Below are positions 11,505 through 23,095 of a DNA stretch of 64,000 nucleotides, in pieces (position 1 is the first letter of the stretch; the number at the start of each line of letters is the position of its first letter). Location of the stretch: assembly GCA_963513935.1 (NCBI GenBank), contig OY740776.1:8214724-8278723 (forward strand). Direction: 5' to 3'. A model generated the notes under the pieces. It was not told the DNA's origin. It saw only the letters and a list, made by a program, of their open reading frames with translations, and ran no database searches. The translations under genes were made by a program, and so were the position numbers. The stretch comes from Aphrophora alni. Lineage: Eukaryota; Arthropoda; Insecta; Hemiptera; Aphrophoridae.

Positions 11505-11690
11505 ACATACGTAACAACATAAATAACAACCTTAAGAAAAGCTTGATAAATTTATGGGGGGGGGGGAAATAAAGACAATTTATAAAGTCACCGTAGAATT
11601 AAAACATAGTAAAATTTTAAAATATATTCTTACATAAAAATATGACAAGAAATAACATCATAGGACTAAGGAAATGATTTAAATTGTAAA
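11505..11690. repeat. Direct repeat copy flanking the Helitron (left)
   Basis: About 185 bp (ACCTTAAGAAAAGCTTGATAA through AGAAATAACATCATAGGACTA) recurs with roughly 80-85% identity at 13006-13190 on the other side of the Helitron. A G run (11555-11565) is present only here. Confidence 0.65.
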
Positions 11691-11730
11691 AATCATAAAT
11701 ATTACAGATAAAATTCATTTGTAGTCAAAA

Positions 11731-13004
11731 TCTATATAAATAAAAATGTAAATGTGCGTTTGTTCAAAATCGATAATCTCAGAAAGTTCTTCACCGATTG
11801 CTTTGAAATTTGGACACAATATTCCATTCGAATCCACGAGTGTTTTTATATACTTTTTGAAAAACTGTAGCATCTAATGAACATAAAAACAACAAAAAAT
11901 ATGCTCAATATTTAACAAAAATGCAAGCGCCATTACATATGTTTATGGACTATAATAATAACAGCTGTAGTCAACTGTTTCCTATATTTCCATTATCAGC
12001 TGATTTCAAACTTCAAACAACTGTAAGTTATATTTGGATTTCTATCTTTTAAGATAGGTTTTTGTGAACAACGACATCTGTTGAAGTAAAACAAAACACA
12101 CTATACTAAATATTTTCAATGTTTCCAAATGTATTGTTGTTAAATAAAATGTTGATAGATTTAATTAACAAATGTTTAAATCAATTTTTTTGTAAGACAT
12201 TCCGTTAGGACAATAACATTTACCATAGCATTAATTTCGTGAGTGTAAATAATTTGTTTTATTTTTTCACCGTTCTTTCATTTGGTTAAACCAGATTAAA
12301 TAAAAAAATTACAATAACTCAAATAACATTTTCTGTCATAACCTATTTTCATCATTATAATATTAATAACTATTAAACCATTTGATTTATCAATATGAAA
12401 TAAAAAACACTTAAAAGACAATATTTTTATCTTTATTTTAAAATTAAAGAATCTTTATAAATACAAAACATAAAATTGTAACAGTTAGGCCTACAATTTA
12501 AATAAAAACTTATCTAAATGTTACATAAATAATAACTTTTTTAAAACAGGTTATTGTACACAATGTTATTTTCTCGGGAATATTAATTAGGACAGAGATT
12601 TTGTATTGTTATAATTAAAAGAGGCAATTTTCCATTTATAAAATATATCATTTACCATATATAAATAGGCCTACTATTAAATTCTAATATGTCTTTTTTT
12701 AAATTAGATTGTAACATATTGTTTTCTTAATTTAGCTCAGGGCCAATCTTTAGAATTGCTTGGCTTAGATCTAGAAATGGATTGCTTCTCACGTGGACAA
12801 TTATTATATATTATGTTGCATGTTCTAGAGTCGGCAAACCAGATAATCTGTATATACACAAACAATGAAACTACAAAAAATATTGTGTACCCACAAGCAT
12901 TGTTAAAATAAACATATTTTAATTTATGTCTTTATAGTTATGTCTTTTATTTATTTTCCATTTAACCAGATGAGCCACAGCAACGCGTGGCCGGGTACAG
13001 CTAG
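11731..13004 (+). mobile_element. Non-autonomous Helitron
   Basis: Starts TCTATATAAATAAAAATG at 11731 and ends CTAG at 13001-13004, inserted between A (11730) and T (13005), as Helitrons do. A 5-bp stem GCCAC/GTGGC with the loop AGCAACGC lies at about 12974-12991, just upstream of CTAG, as expected for the 3' hairpin. The end motif GCGTGGCCGGGTACAGCTAG resembles widespread insect Helitron 3' ends. At 1274 bp and without a Rep/helicase reading frame it is non-autonomous. It lies inside the P element, downstream of the transposase gene. Confidence 0.75.
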
Positions 13005-13005
13005 T

Positions 13006-13190
13006 AATAAAATAAAAACCTTAATAATAGCTTGGTAAATTTGTGAAAAAAAGTGAAACTAATAACTAAATACAAATTTATAAAGTCAACATAGAACTAT
13101 AATATCGCAAAATTATAAAATATATTATTACATAAAAAATATGATAAGAAATAACATCATAGAACTAAGGAATATGAATAGAACATGAAT
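13006..13190. repeat. Direct repeat copy flanking the Helitron (right)
   Basis: Partner of 11505-11690; it begins directly after the Helitron's CTAG. The pair may reflect a tandem duplication within the P element, with the Helitron inserted at one junction. Confidence 0.6.
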
Positions 13191-13265
13191 ATTATTAAAC
13201 AAAAATGTTTATCCATCACAAATGATTGAGTTTCATTAGTTTGCTGTTTCGTTTTATTTTCTCTT

Positions 13266-16098
13266 CTATTCTTTTTCGATGCTGTCTACCATTTTCCGTT
13301 TCGGTCGAAGATTTGTCCCGTCCCTAAGATCTTGAGAATGCCATTTCACTGCATACATTATTTTCATAAAAACAAATTTTTTTAAAATAAAGTTATGGTG
13401 CTCTTTACATTCTCCACTGAACCAACTTGGATGATGTGTTGCAGTATTTCGTTTTATAATTGTACTGAGTGTTTTAAGGATTTTTGGCTTGGACTTTACA
13501 ATAGGGAAATATTTCGAAAATGTCGTAACAAAGTTCTTCATTACCGAAAACATTTCATTTGAAGGGGTTTGGAGGCAAGCTTCTACTCTGCCATCGGGAA
13601 AGTACTTCATAAAGTCCTTGAATCTAATTAAAGAGTCTGTAAGGACATCCGTAGTATTATTTTTTGACAGTCTGGTTTGACAGATTTTACATGAAAACTT
13701 GTCATTACACCTTTTGACTATCCAACCTGCCAAATAGCTTATTACTGCGTCCTCTAAAAGAATATTTACGTTATTTATTTGGGATAGCATAAAGCTACTT
13801 GGAGGAGTTGAAATTAGTGATGTATCTGTGAAATTAGTTTCACTGATAACAGGAGTTGATACTGTTTGTAATTGTTCAGGATCAGCACAATCATTTTGCA
13901 GCTCATCATGAATGTTTAAATCTATTGTTATGTCGTTGTCCGGTTCACAATTTGCCGTACTTGGAGGGTTCAACAGCCTAACAGATATAGCATGCTGTAG
14001 ATTTTTCCGAAATTGTCCCGCTGTTGGATTACTATTGTAACCTCCACGATGCCTGATGTTGCCAAACATATTTTCTATAGGGTCTTGGTTGAGTCTTGAG
14101 GTTAACAAGAACTCATTTCCCTCGGCTTTAAGATCTTCACTTAGCAATAGTACAGCATTAATTGTAGTTTTAAGACCTGCGAAACATTGAGGGTTTCTTG
14201 CACGTCTCAGAACTCCTTTCTTTGTTTTTTTATACTTGTTTAATTTCCACGTGTCTATGTATTTCAATGCTTCTTTCAGACATTTCTCCACTAGGATGTT
14301 TTTGCTTGAAAGAGGTCTTCTCATGGGGCATTTGTCTTCTGGTGAGCGACTGTTCAAAGCATCCAGTATGTCATTCATCCTACCTAAGAAGTCGGCAGTA
14401 TTTTCAGCGGTTTCGCTTTTTATCACCCCTAAGTGATAAGCCGCCTTTAATCCTCGAGAGACAGACTGACTGAAAACTTGAGTGGCAAGGTTCACTTTCA
14501 TTTTTTGAAAGCTGTTGGGATGAACGTGCCTCTCACTCAACTTTGGTGCAGCCATACAATCATTAGGTTGACTTTTATCAACTTTGTATAATTCTTCGAT
14601 GTCACTCCATTTGACATTGCGATTGTCTACTTCAATATCGCTACCAATAAGAGTATTTCTGATATTCTTTATTAAGTGAGGAGCATCAAAAAAACAATAA
14701 ATCTTGTAGTTCTTAAAATAAAAAAATGGACTTTTCTCATTTACTCCGTTCATGGCCATACTTGCAGCATTTGAGCTTCCTAGATCACACACCACACCAC
14801 GAACAACCAGTCCTACATCAAAAACTTTCTCTAAACATAAGTCTATTAAAATAGATATCACACTATTTGTTGTTGAATTTTGTGAAAGCACATAACCAAT
14901 AGGCAATTTCCAACAATATTTCAGTCCCCGCAGCATGAAGAGCATAGCGTGAGTAGCAATTTGATCAGTCCTACCCAGAGGTCCGTGATCTTCAAAGCCT
15001 TCAATAAGGTCATTTTTTACGTTGTACTGCAGGCCTTTTTTTATGGACATTTCGTCAAATAAAACTACACATTGCTTTTCATGCTCTGTCATTGTTTTTA
15101 CTTTCATGGCCAGCTTTCTCAGCACTTCTTCACCAAATCCCGTTTGCAGGTTGTAAATATTCACCCATCTTTGTACTGTTCTCAAACAAGGTAGTTTAAA
15201 ACCTTTATCTCGTAAATGTAAGTAAGCGCTGGGAGATTTAAAGTATAATGATAAAGCAAAACACTTCTCTTCTTCGGACCACGAAATTTTTCTATTTTGT
15301 TTCAGTTGCATGACAATAAATGTAAAAACCTCTCCAGAAACACGTTGTGAAATGAGTTCTACTAATCCAGCTACTGTTACGGGCGATTTGCTTTTTTTCA
15401 AAAATGATATTTTACTTCTTTTACTCATTATAAGATGTGTTTGACTTTTGAGTCTTTTTTTCTGTTGAACTATATGTTTGAGCATTTTCCTCTTCCTAGG
15501 CGTGAACTGTTCTATGTAGCTTTGAGGTTTTTCTGATAGTGGATAAAAACTTGAAAGGAAATCATCGAAAGATTCATTTGGTCCTAGGGATGAAATATCA
15601 TTCATTGGTGAACAAATTTGGTTTTCGGGCAGCATTTCTGTAGACGGAGGTGAAGGCACATCTGTTGACGAAGGTTTAGAGAGGGGCATGTCTATTGACG
15701 ATAATGTTACTGGAGTCATGTCAGTAACCGAAGGTAGAGTCACTTCTGATGACGAAGGTTTAGAGAGGGGCATGTCTATTGACGATAATGGTACTGGAGG
15801 CATGTCAGTAACCGAAGGTGGAGGCACTTCTGATGACGAAGGTGAAGCTAGGAATGAGTGTACTGAGGCAGGCGCAGGAGGCATACCTTGAGTGCTAGAT
15901 TGCTCGGATTCTGTTTGAGATGCATTATTGTATTTAAAATAAGGAATAGGAACTGCAGTTTTGTTCAACCTGTTACATAAACTGTTCGTGAAATCCTCTC
16001 TTTTGAAATGTCTACCACAAATCCGCCTGTTTCGAAGTTTTTTATCCGAAAGATCAATCAAATCATCTCTACCCGTGTTAACCAGCCAGGTACAGCAC
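13266..16098 (-). CDS. P-element-type THAP transposase, main exon
   Basis: Exon 2 of a two-exon gene (exon 1 at 17915-18015); together they give about 977 residues with no stop or frameshift. The exon begins at 16098 after a good acceptor (TTGTTTTCAG). The reading frame is open upstream of the TTG at 16061, so that codon is not the start. Numbering from exon 1: the THAP zinc motif C7, C12, C61, H64 is completed here (ICGRHF), with AVP at 82-84; a Ser/Pro-rich linker carries a 28-residue tandem duplication (about 120-175); a basic coiled-coil patch and a helix-turn-helix-like region follow. The RNase H-fold catalytic residues are D382 (VVLFDEMS), D472 (VVCDLGSS) and E709 (NQDPIENMFGNIR), with the FDAPHLIKN segment of the inserted GTP-binding region between. 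A Cys cluster is near 831-840. It should bind the element's ends and catalyse cut-and-paste transposition in the nucleus. Domestication is an alternative, but the intact ends argue for a mobile element. Confidence 0.9.
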
Positions 16099-17914
16099 CT
16101 GAAAACAAGAAAATGAGAGCAGAAGTGGGGGGGAACAATTTCAATAAAAAATAAAGTTTTAAACCCTACATCGATAAACGACTATAGCCGGGGCCACGGA
16201 ATCAGGCGGGTAAGAGAAAACGCACTGATGCCACATATGGGACCAGAGATGCGAGGGAAGGTCGAGAATCGCTTATCTCAGCGCACGAACTGACAACACT
16301 GACTATGCTGTGTTGCCTAGATCAAGCTTCAAAGTTATGTAAGCAGTAAGAATATTTGTGTTCAATTTTCGAAGTTTTTTTTTCTAACTGCTGCCCTGTC
16401 GTTATCTGTTTCTGGCTATAAAACAATTTGGCAGGATAAAAATAACGTTTATAAGTGTTGGTAATAAATAATTAAATTACATTCTCAAAACGTAATATTC
16501 TATTATGTTAGCCATTATATATTTGCAACATACAATGAATTTATAATGGGATGTAATATTACATTAACCCTTAACTGGTACCACTAGTTTTTCAAACGCA
16601 AATGATAAAATGGGTGAAAACGCAATTATGACTGATTTCACAATCAAAAACATGTTTGCATAACAAATTTTACAACTCATGTTTAAAATTTTCAAACAAC
16701 CCACAAAGTAGATATAAACGTTTACACTGACCAAACACTCCTTACTTCACTACATCAACATTGAAATAAAGCAAAAAAACCTAAAAACAGATAGAAGAAA
16801 AGCAGTTAACAGAAAAGCATTTGCAGCTTCAATTTAACACCTCACGACATTGTTACAGTAAGATGTGGGCCCAACTATAGACAAGTCGCGACAAAAACAT
16901 AAATATACAGAAAAGTCGCGGGAAAAATAATTTTACAGATTTGTGTTCACAAGTGAATTACTAAAATTTTGTACATCTTGAAAATAATTATAAAAATTAT
17001 TCTGCTATGTTATATTACTTTGTTAATCAAAAAGTTTTGTAACGGTAAGACATATTTTTGTGTTCATGGCTTTCTTTCCCCAAAATATATTACTATACCA
17101 TCAAGCTTATAGTTCATAACGCTGCTTCTTTTTGTATGATGTGGTATATTTGAAATTAATTTTAGGGTAAGGATTTTTTTAAAATTTTTATATATTTTTT
17201 ATATTTCTATTTAGACTAAATTACTAAACTTTTAATATCTTTTAAAAAATTATAAAAATGTTGTAGTATTTTTTATGTACACATAAACATTGACAATTTT
17301 TGAAAAATTTAGATTTTTTCAGTTTTTAGGGGTTTTGGGGGAGGCCATAAACCCCTAAAATATAAATATAAACTAACGTCTGGAATTGTGGTGAAATTGT
17401 CAATTAAATATTGGTTTTCAATTGAATAGATACAAAATTTCATCTGAATCTGAAGCTGGATATTTCTGACACACACAGACATACATAACCGTGAAACCTA
17501 TTTTTTGTATTCAGAGTAAGAAAACGATTTTTTATTTTTTTTAAAAAGGCATTAGGCCTATAAATACTAAATTATATGTGCAAATTAAAAATTATCTTAT
17601 CAAAATAAAAACATGTACAAGCTCAAGACTATAGAAATAATAATAAACCTCCAAACTACACAGCTTTGGGCGAAGCCGGGTAAAACAACTAGTTTAAATT
17701 TTTAGAAAAAGCTCTCTTCATTTAAAGAAAAAAGTAACAAGTCTTTTATAATAATAAACTTCATTAACAGTTAATCTGAAAACTGACATTTTAATAAACT
17801 TCATTAAAAATTTTATTTTAATTATCAATAATTATTCTTCTGACAATGAAGGTTAACTGCTGCAATTTTTCAATTAAAAATCTTAGAAAGATGATTAGTG
17901 AAACCGTGTCTTAC
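16099..17914 (-). other. Intron of the P-type transposase gene
   Basis: GT at 17914-17913 and AG at 16100-16099 on the minus strand; 1816 bp. It holds low-complexity AT-rich DNA and a possible Helitron-like 3' end (see 17640-17692). No other gene is visible. Confidence 0.8.
17640..17692 (+). mobile_element. Possible Helitron-like 3' end
   Basis: GGGCGAAGCCGGGTAAAACA followed by ACTAGT: a short stem (GGC-GAA-GCC) about 15 bases before CTAG at 17689-17692 and then T. This recalls a Helitron 3' terminus, but the matching TC 5' start was not found. Confidence 0.35.
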
Positions 17915-18015
17915 CTTGATTGATCTGAAGATGGAAATGTGAAGAAGTGAAGATCATAACTGTTCTTATTATTTCTTTGGCAGTCCGCGTAATAACACTT
18001 ATATATTCCAGGCAT
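17915..18015 (-). CDS. P-element-type THAP transposase, first exon
   Basis: Starts at ATG (18015-18013) and runs 101 bases to the donor CAAG|GTAAG (exon ends 17915). It encodes MPGIYKCYYADCQRNNKN followed by SYDLHFFTFPSSDQS, the N-terminus of a THAP domain: the C-x4-C pair (C7, C12) and the family's F-x-FP motif. The last two bases join the first base of exon 2 to make an Arg codon, restoring the C-W-L-V-N-x-x-R-D-D-L continuation of the domain. The exon is too short to show up as a long reading frame and was found by matching the missing half of the THAP motif. It lies 258 bp inside the element's right end, so the promoter must be within those bases. Confidence 0.85.
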
Positions 18016-18272
18016 ATTTTTGTAATAGATTGACACTATTGACAGATACTGAATAAGTGAAACAGCTTGCGAGGGAAGGAAGCAATACGAGACGGGTTCT
18101 TTTGCTGACGGAAGTAAGTGAGAAGGTTTGTGAGAGAGAGGTCAACAGTTGTACAGTCTCAACCAAGTGGGATGCGTACAGTCAAGCACCTGCTGCTAGC
18201 GCTTTCTAATAGCTGTGAGTCAAACTTGTGATGAACAGCACCCGTAAAGCGTAGACTATTTCCCTATCCTAT

Positions 18273-18303
18273 GTCGTGTCTTATAGTATTTATGTAGTCA
18301 TTG
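18273..18303 (-). repeat. Right 31-bp terminal inverted repeat of the P element
   Basis: Identical to the reverse complement of 10788-10818, followed by CCAGTAG at 18304-18310. Confidence 0.9.
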
Positions 18304-18419
18304 CCAGTAGAGGGGAAAGGCCAGTTTGGCAGGAGGTTGAGCGGGGTCCCCCAAAATTTGAACCCCCGTAAATGATATAAATCGGTATGCTTAATTAAGA
18401 CCACATGTCAGAAGTGAAA

Positions 18420-18775
18420 ACTGATTATTAGTTTTACAATGTATGAACGTGTGAGAATGTTTGTACAATATTTTTGGCTGATTATTAGTTTTATTCAATG
18501 TATGTATGTGTGAAACGTTTATACAATATTTTTACACCATTAGGGTATTAGTTTTACTATATTTGTGTTTGAGAAAGTTTGTGCAATATTTTAACACTGA
18601 TTATTAGATTTTACTACAATTATTGGGTGTGTGAGAAAGTTTGTGCAATATTTTTGACAAATTATTAGTTTTAGTATGTGTATGTGTGAGAAAGTTTGTG
18701 CAACATTTTTTTCACCACTTAAGGTATTAGTTTTACAATATATGTGTTTGAGAAAGTTTGTGCAATTCTTTTATA
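18420..18775. repeat. Degenerate tandem repeat, about 60-bp unit, six copies
   Basis: The motif GTGTGAGAAAGTTTGTGCAA with TATTTTT and TATTAGTTTTAC recurs about six times with indels. Single related copies occur at about 240-285 (GTGAGTGAGAATGTTTGTGC) and 57746-57775 (GTGAGTGAGAAAGGTTGTGC). Confidence 0.8.
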
Positions 18776-19174
18776 ATGATTATCCATGCTGCCCTGTCTA
18801 CTTGATTTAATTTACCCATGAAATTTGACATTACGTGAAATTGCACATTTTTTACCCAGGCAAAAAGTGCCCAATTTACCAATAGAAGTTTTCACTTTAA
18901 AAAGTTTGAACATTATAATAAACATTATATTTGTAATTTCTATTTTAATTTTTTTTCAGATTCACAATATTCATCATGGAGGACATCAGTAAGAAAAAAG
19001 TATAAGTTATTAAAAGACTAAAAAGTGTTGTTAAAAAATACTGCAAGTGCTAATATTTCATGTATATTATTTTAAAACAATATTTTCTATGCATTTAGAA
19101 ATGTATGAAATGTTTGTTACATAAATATTTTTTATTAAAATAATGTAGGTGTTTTTCGCAGTTCTTCTTCCACA

Positions 19175-19675
19175 TAATGTCAATTTTGAGGTTATGTTTC
19201 TTTAAGCTTGATGTCTCCTCAACTGCTAAACTAGTAGATGCTCTACAGTTCACTTTGTGAACTAATTTCCCCCTCCACTATTTATTTAGATTGACACAGC
19301 ACAGCTGATCCTAATATAAATTAGTTTCTTACTGTGACAATCTAAACGAAAGGTGGAGGGGAATTTAGTTCACAAAGTTGACTGTAGAGCTTGCACTAGT
19401 CTTTTTGGGTATATAAGAAAGTGTCTTTGTGATCACAATCTAGAAGTCGAGGAGACAACATCTCTCTTAAAGAAAACATAACCTCAAATAATATAAATTA
19501 GTTTCTTACAGTGACAATCTAAATGAAAGGTGGAGGGGAAGTTAGTTCACAAAGTGAACTGTAGAGCGTCCACTAGTCTGTATGGGTATATAAGAAAGAG
19601 TGTTTGTATCACAATCTATCAGTCGAGGAGACAACATCTCTCTTTAAAGAAACATAACCTCAAAATTGACAATCT
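19175..19675. repeat. Fold-back element with long inverted arms and a duplicated arm
   Basis: Left arm (about 19177-19290) starts TGTCAATTTTGAGGTTATG and reads inward to CCCCCTCCAC. Its reverse complement occurs twice, as direct repeats at about 19300-19490 and 19495-19675, each running from GACAATCTAAA through GTGGAGGGGAA to CATAACCTCAAA. The whole can fold into a large hairpin. An open frame at 19530-19733 only crosses the repeat. Confidence 0.75.
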
Positions 19676-19829
19676 TACTTGCCACAACTGTATCAAGTTT
19701 TTGTGTCTTTTAAAAAGTATCAGGAGAATATAATGTTAAAAGAGGTCAAGCTGCTGTGATTCAATTGTCAGAGTTGCAGTAAATATTTCAATACAAATAG
19801 ACCTCCTAACAACTTCTATTCACTGGATA

Positions 19830-20420
19830 ACAGGTTTCTTGTTTCACTGAGAAAATTTATGTCCTGTTAAATATTTAACCAGTGGTTAAGTTTTCACAGC
19901 GAGACAGGACAATTTTCTTGTTACACTGAGAAAACTTAACGGTCGGTTAAGTTTTCACAGCGACTGGACAATTTTCTTGTTACACTGAGAAAAACTTAAC
20001 GGTCTGTTAAATATTTAACGGAACCTATTTCAATCAATACTAAAATCAATATTCATGTTAAGGAAGTGCTGCACTCTTAAGGAAAATAAACTAAGCTTAT
20101 AACTTTCTGATGAAATAATTTTTTATCTTCAAGGAGGTGCTGCGATCTACCAGAATTATTCTATAACATTCTTTTGTCCTGCGCTCTATGAGAACAACTA
20201 AGAAATAGATACCATGTAAAATCCGACTCATGTGTAATCATTTTGTACATCAAGGAGGTCCACTCTTCCAAAAAATAAACCAAATGATAACTTTCTCAGT
20301 TAAATCAATCTTCATCTTAAGTGCTTTCCTCTATATAATATAATAAACAAAGTAAAGCAATAACTTTCTCAAGTAAAAATTTCTATGTAGTGCTTCTACA
20401 ACAAAATTTCCAATAACTTT
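19830..20420. repeat. Two adjacent tandem-repeat tracts
   Basis: At 19830-20020 the segment CTTGTTACACTGAGAAAA with TTAACGGTC..GTTAA recurs three times at about 65-70 bp spacing. At 20040-20420 a weaker repeat of about 90 bp follows, with CAAGGAGGTGCTGC-like and ATAACTTTCT motifs. Confidence 0.6.
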
Positions 20421-21329
20421 CTTTAATGTCACTGTACATTCTTATTGAAAATCATGAAAAGATATTAAATAAAATAATGTAAGCTGATAAATAAAATTAT
20501 TTATTTAAATATTCATTTACATATTTTATTTTTAATGATAAAAAAATATATTGTTCAATATATAATTGAAACATTTAAAAAAATAAAATAAAATATAATA
20601 TCTTTTCAACACAATAACTTTTTCTTTTGATTTTACCATTGATGTGATAAAGCTGTCATTCATTCTCTCTGCAACAAAATTAAAAATACTATTAAACCAA
20701 AATGAACACATTAACTTAATACTAATCATTCAGAGAAATATAAAATGGCTACATTTCGCTACCTTGGTTTGACAAGGTTGTAACTGACAAATTTGGCTAA
20801 AATGGGTTTTTCGGTTCATTTGACTCTCCTTAATCTAAATAATTACGTTATATATTTAGAATTAACTGAGATACTAATCTGACAGGATATTTTTTCCTCT
20901 ATGTAGAATGACAAGGTTGTATCTGACTCTTTACTCTGTGCTATACCAGATCAGCTGTTTATAGACTCTTTCTGTTTGTTTATCAACAGAAAGTGTGTTC
21001 TTCCTATCATGTTAGGTTTGATCCGAAATTGATTTTAGGGCTGGCGAACTCGGTATTCCATTATGAGAAAATTGTGTCTCCCTCTTCTTCTCCAACAGTG
21101 GTGTGGGTTCTTTCCCCTCCTATTACCCTACTATTAGGATCTTGTTAGTACAGTGTGAGAGTTGGTGAAGTAAGGGGTGTTATTTATTTAACGTTTTTGT
21201 TCATTGACATCTGGATTGGTGTATTCCATATACCACCCATGCTGTTATATCAAGGAAAGATATAATTCATTATGATTGTATCGATTCTCTTTTATAAGAA
21301 CTTTGTGACAAGGATGATTGTATAGATAA
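20421..21329. other. Non-coding stretch
   Basis: AT-rich DNA; the 65-codon minus-strand frame at 20532-20729 has no recognisable content. Nothing else supported. Confidence 0.4.
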
Positions 21330-22380
21330 TGAAATAGTCAAGTTAGTGAGATTGAAAAATATGTGAAAGTGACCACGATATAGATTCTGAAATAGATGTT
21401 ATCAAAGACGATACAGTAGTTGATGACGTTGCTCTTGGGTCTACTGAGAACGATTTTTAAAAATAAAATTTGTTTATAAAACAAAATCTAAAAGAAATAT
21501 CAGAAATCCATGAATTGAAGAAAATTCCTATACAGAGTAAATTTTCATGAACTCATAGTAAAAATATTCTTTAAAAATTCTACCTTTCCCCACAAACTGT
21601 CAAGGTGTTTGTGATGAAATTTCACCATTTTCAAAGATTGTTAATATTGATATGATCAATCAAATAGTGTGATATACAAGCATAGATCAGAAGGCAGATA
21701 CCAGTAATAAGGAATAAAATTCTAAAAAAGACGTAAAACATACAAATAGAGAAGAAAATGGCGTTTATCAGGTTATTATACCTGTTGGGATGTAAAAAAT
21801 CCTTTAAACTGAATCTCAGTGAAGCTTGGCGTAATGATGGCACTGAGATAAGAGATTTTACACAATGTGTGATGGGACAAACAGATTTAAGTTTTTACTT
21901 AATTCAATCAGATTTGATAACAAGACATGAGAGGAGACAGATAAAGTAGCGGCAATTGGCTTTTGTAAAGAATTGTAGAACCACATATTCTACAATTTGT
22001 CACCAGGAGAAAATCTATAGATAGGTTAAAAATTTGAACCATTCGGTGGGAGTTGTTCCTTTAATCAATGTATTCCTAATAAACCTGCTAAATATGGCAT
22101 GAAAATATTTGTAATTGTTGATTTACACACATTTTATAGACTCGAGCTTGAGATTTACTGTGAAACTCAGTCGCCAGGTCCTTATGAAGTTTCTAATTCA
22201 AGCATTCAGATTGTCAATCGTCCCATCAATAACTGGAAAGGCTCACGCAGAAATCTGACAACAGACACCTTGGTTCACCAGTTTATCCTTTGGCGAAATT
22301 ACTTTTGTCCGACGGTGTAAATATTGTAGGTACATTAAAATCTATCAAAAAGGAAATTACCAATGAACTTCTACTTTCCA
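21330..22380 (+). mobile_element. piggyBac transposase relic
   Basis: Plus-strand fragments in changing frames match the family: an Asp/Glu-rich N-terminal piece (near 21370-21450); AFIRLLYLLGCKKSFKLNLS and EAWRNDGT (21761-21840); PNKPAKYGMKIFVIVDLHTF (about 22079-22138); and LTTDTLVHQF (about 22255), where the second catalytic Asp of TDNW is kept but NW is lost. A piece resembling VGTLKSIKKEITNELL follows near 22330. The many disruptions make this far older than the copy at 1064, and the sequence belongs to a different subfamily. Terminal repeats were not found. Confidence 0.7.
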
Positions 22381-23095
22381 AACAAAAAGAAGTAGCATTA
22401 TCCTATTATATATATAATTAAAACTCTGCTAACAATTTAGATAATAATAATAAATTTAAATATCAAGAATGTCTTTCTTTATAATGTATATTAGAGAAAG
22501 TAAAGTATAAAGGTAAATTTTTAAATAGGCTTACAAGTTTCACACAAATGGTTTGCCCCAATTTTTTAACCTGTCACATAACTTTCTTTATACTATTGTA
22601 TACGTATGGAAGTAAAAATAATGTATTATCTTCTTACAATAACCATACCGTGCAAATGATTACAAGATGTAACCTTATTTCTTAGAAACCAGTTTAAAAG
22701 AAAAATATGGCTCATACAATAGATATGCATTTCGTATTTCCGAGCCATATATGAAGATTCTACTTGACTACCTAAACTCATTCCAAGGAATTATAACTTC
22801 TGCATTACTGTGTACGTATTTACGCTATAATTAAAAACTTTATGAGGTACGTACAAATAACGTAATTACTTACAATAATTCTTTTTGCAAAATATTATAA
22901 ATATTTCAAGTTTTACATACCTTAAAAAAGTTCAATCTCCATCAATGTAAACTAAATCATAACTCGTGTGATAGTTGTAATCCATTCCTGCAGAAAAGAA
23001 ACAATATTAGTTGATTACAGTAAGAGCTTTACATATAATACATTAAGTATTGCCAACAGTTTAAAACATGTTGATGGGGCCATCATGGTATTTAC
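22381..23095. other. Non-coding stretch
   Basis: AT-rich; nothing recognised. Confidence 0.4.

Larger units (their letters stand above)
10788..18303 (-). mobile_element. P-superfamily DNA transposon, apparently complete
   Basis: Termini are perfect 31-bp inverted repeats: 10788-10818 begins CAATGACTACATAAATAC and 18273-18303 ends with its reverse complement GTATTTATGTAGTCATTG. Both ends are flanked by the 7-bp direct repeat CCAGTAG (10781-10787 and 18304-18310), a target duplication. P-superfamily elements are known for 7-8-bp duplications and ends starting CA. A second matching block lies just inside (TTCTACGCTT near 10837, reversed as AAAGCGTAGA near 18246). The 7516-bp element carries one gene, a THAP-domain P-type transposase with an uninterrupted reading frame. 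Nested insertions (a Helitron at 11731, possibly another within the intron) account for part of the length. Confidence 0.85.

Noticed and set aside
15688..15891. Plus-strand open frame over the transposase linker
   Set aside because: Antisense shadow of the Ser/Pro repeat in the transposase.
16041..16061. TTG at 16061 as the start codon of the P-type transposase
   Set aside because: The frame is open upstream to a good splice acceptor, and a matching THAP first exon with ATG exists at 17915-18015.
10782..18309. 5-bp duplication CAGTA with 32-bp inverted ends for the P element
   Set aside because: Shifting the boundary by one base gives a longer 7-bp duplication (CCAGTAG) and ends starting with CA, a better fit to the P superfamily.
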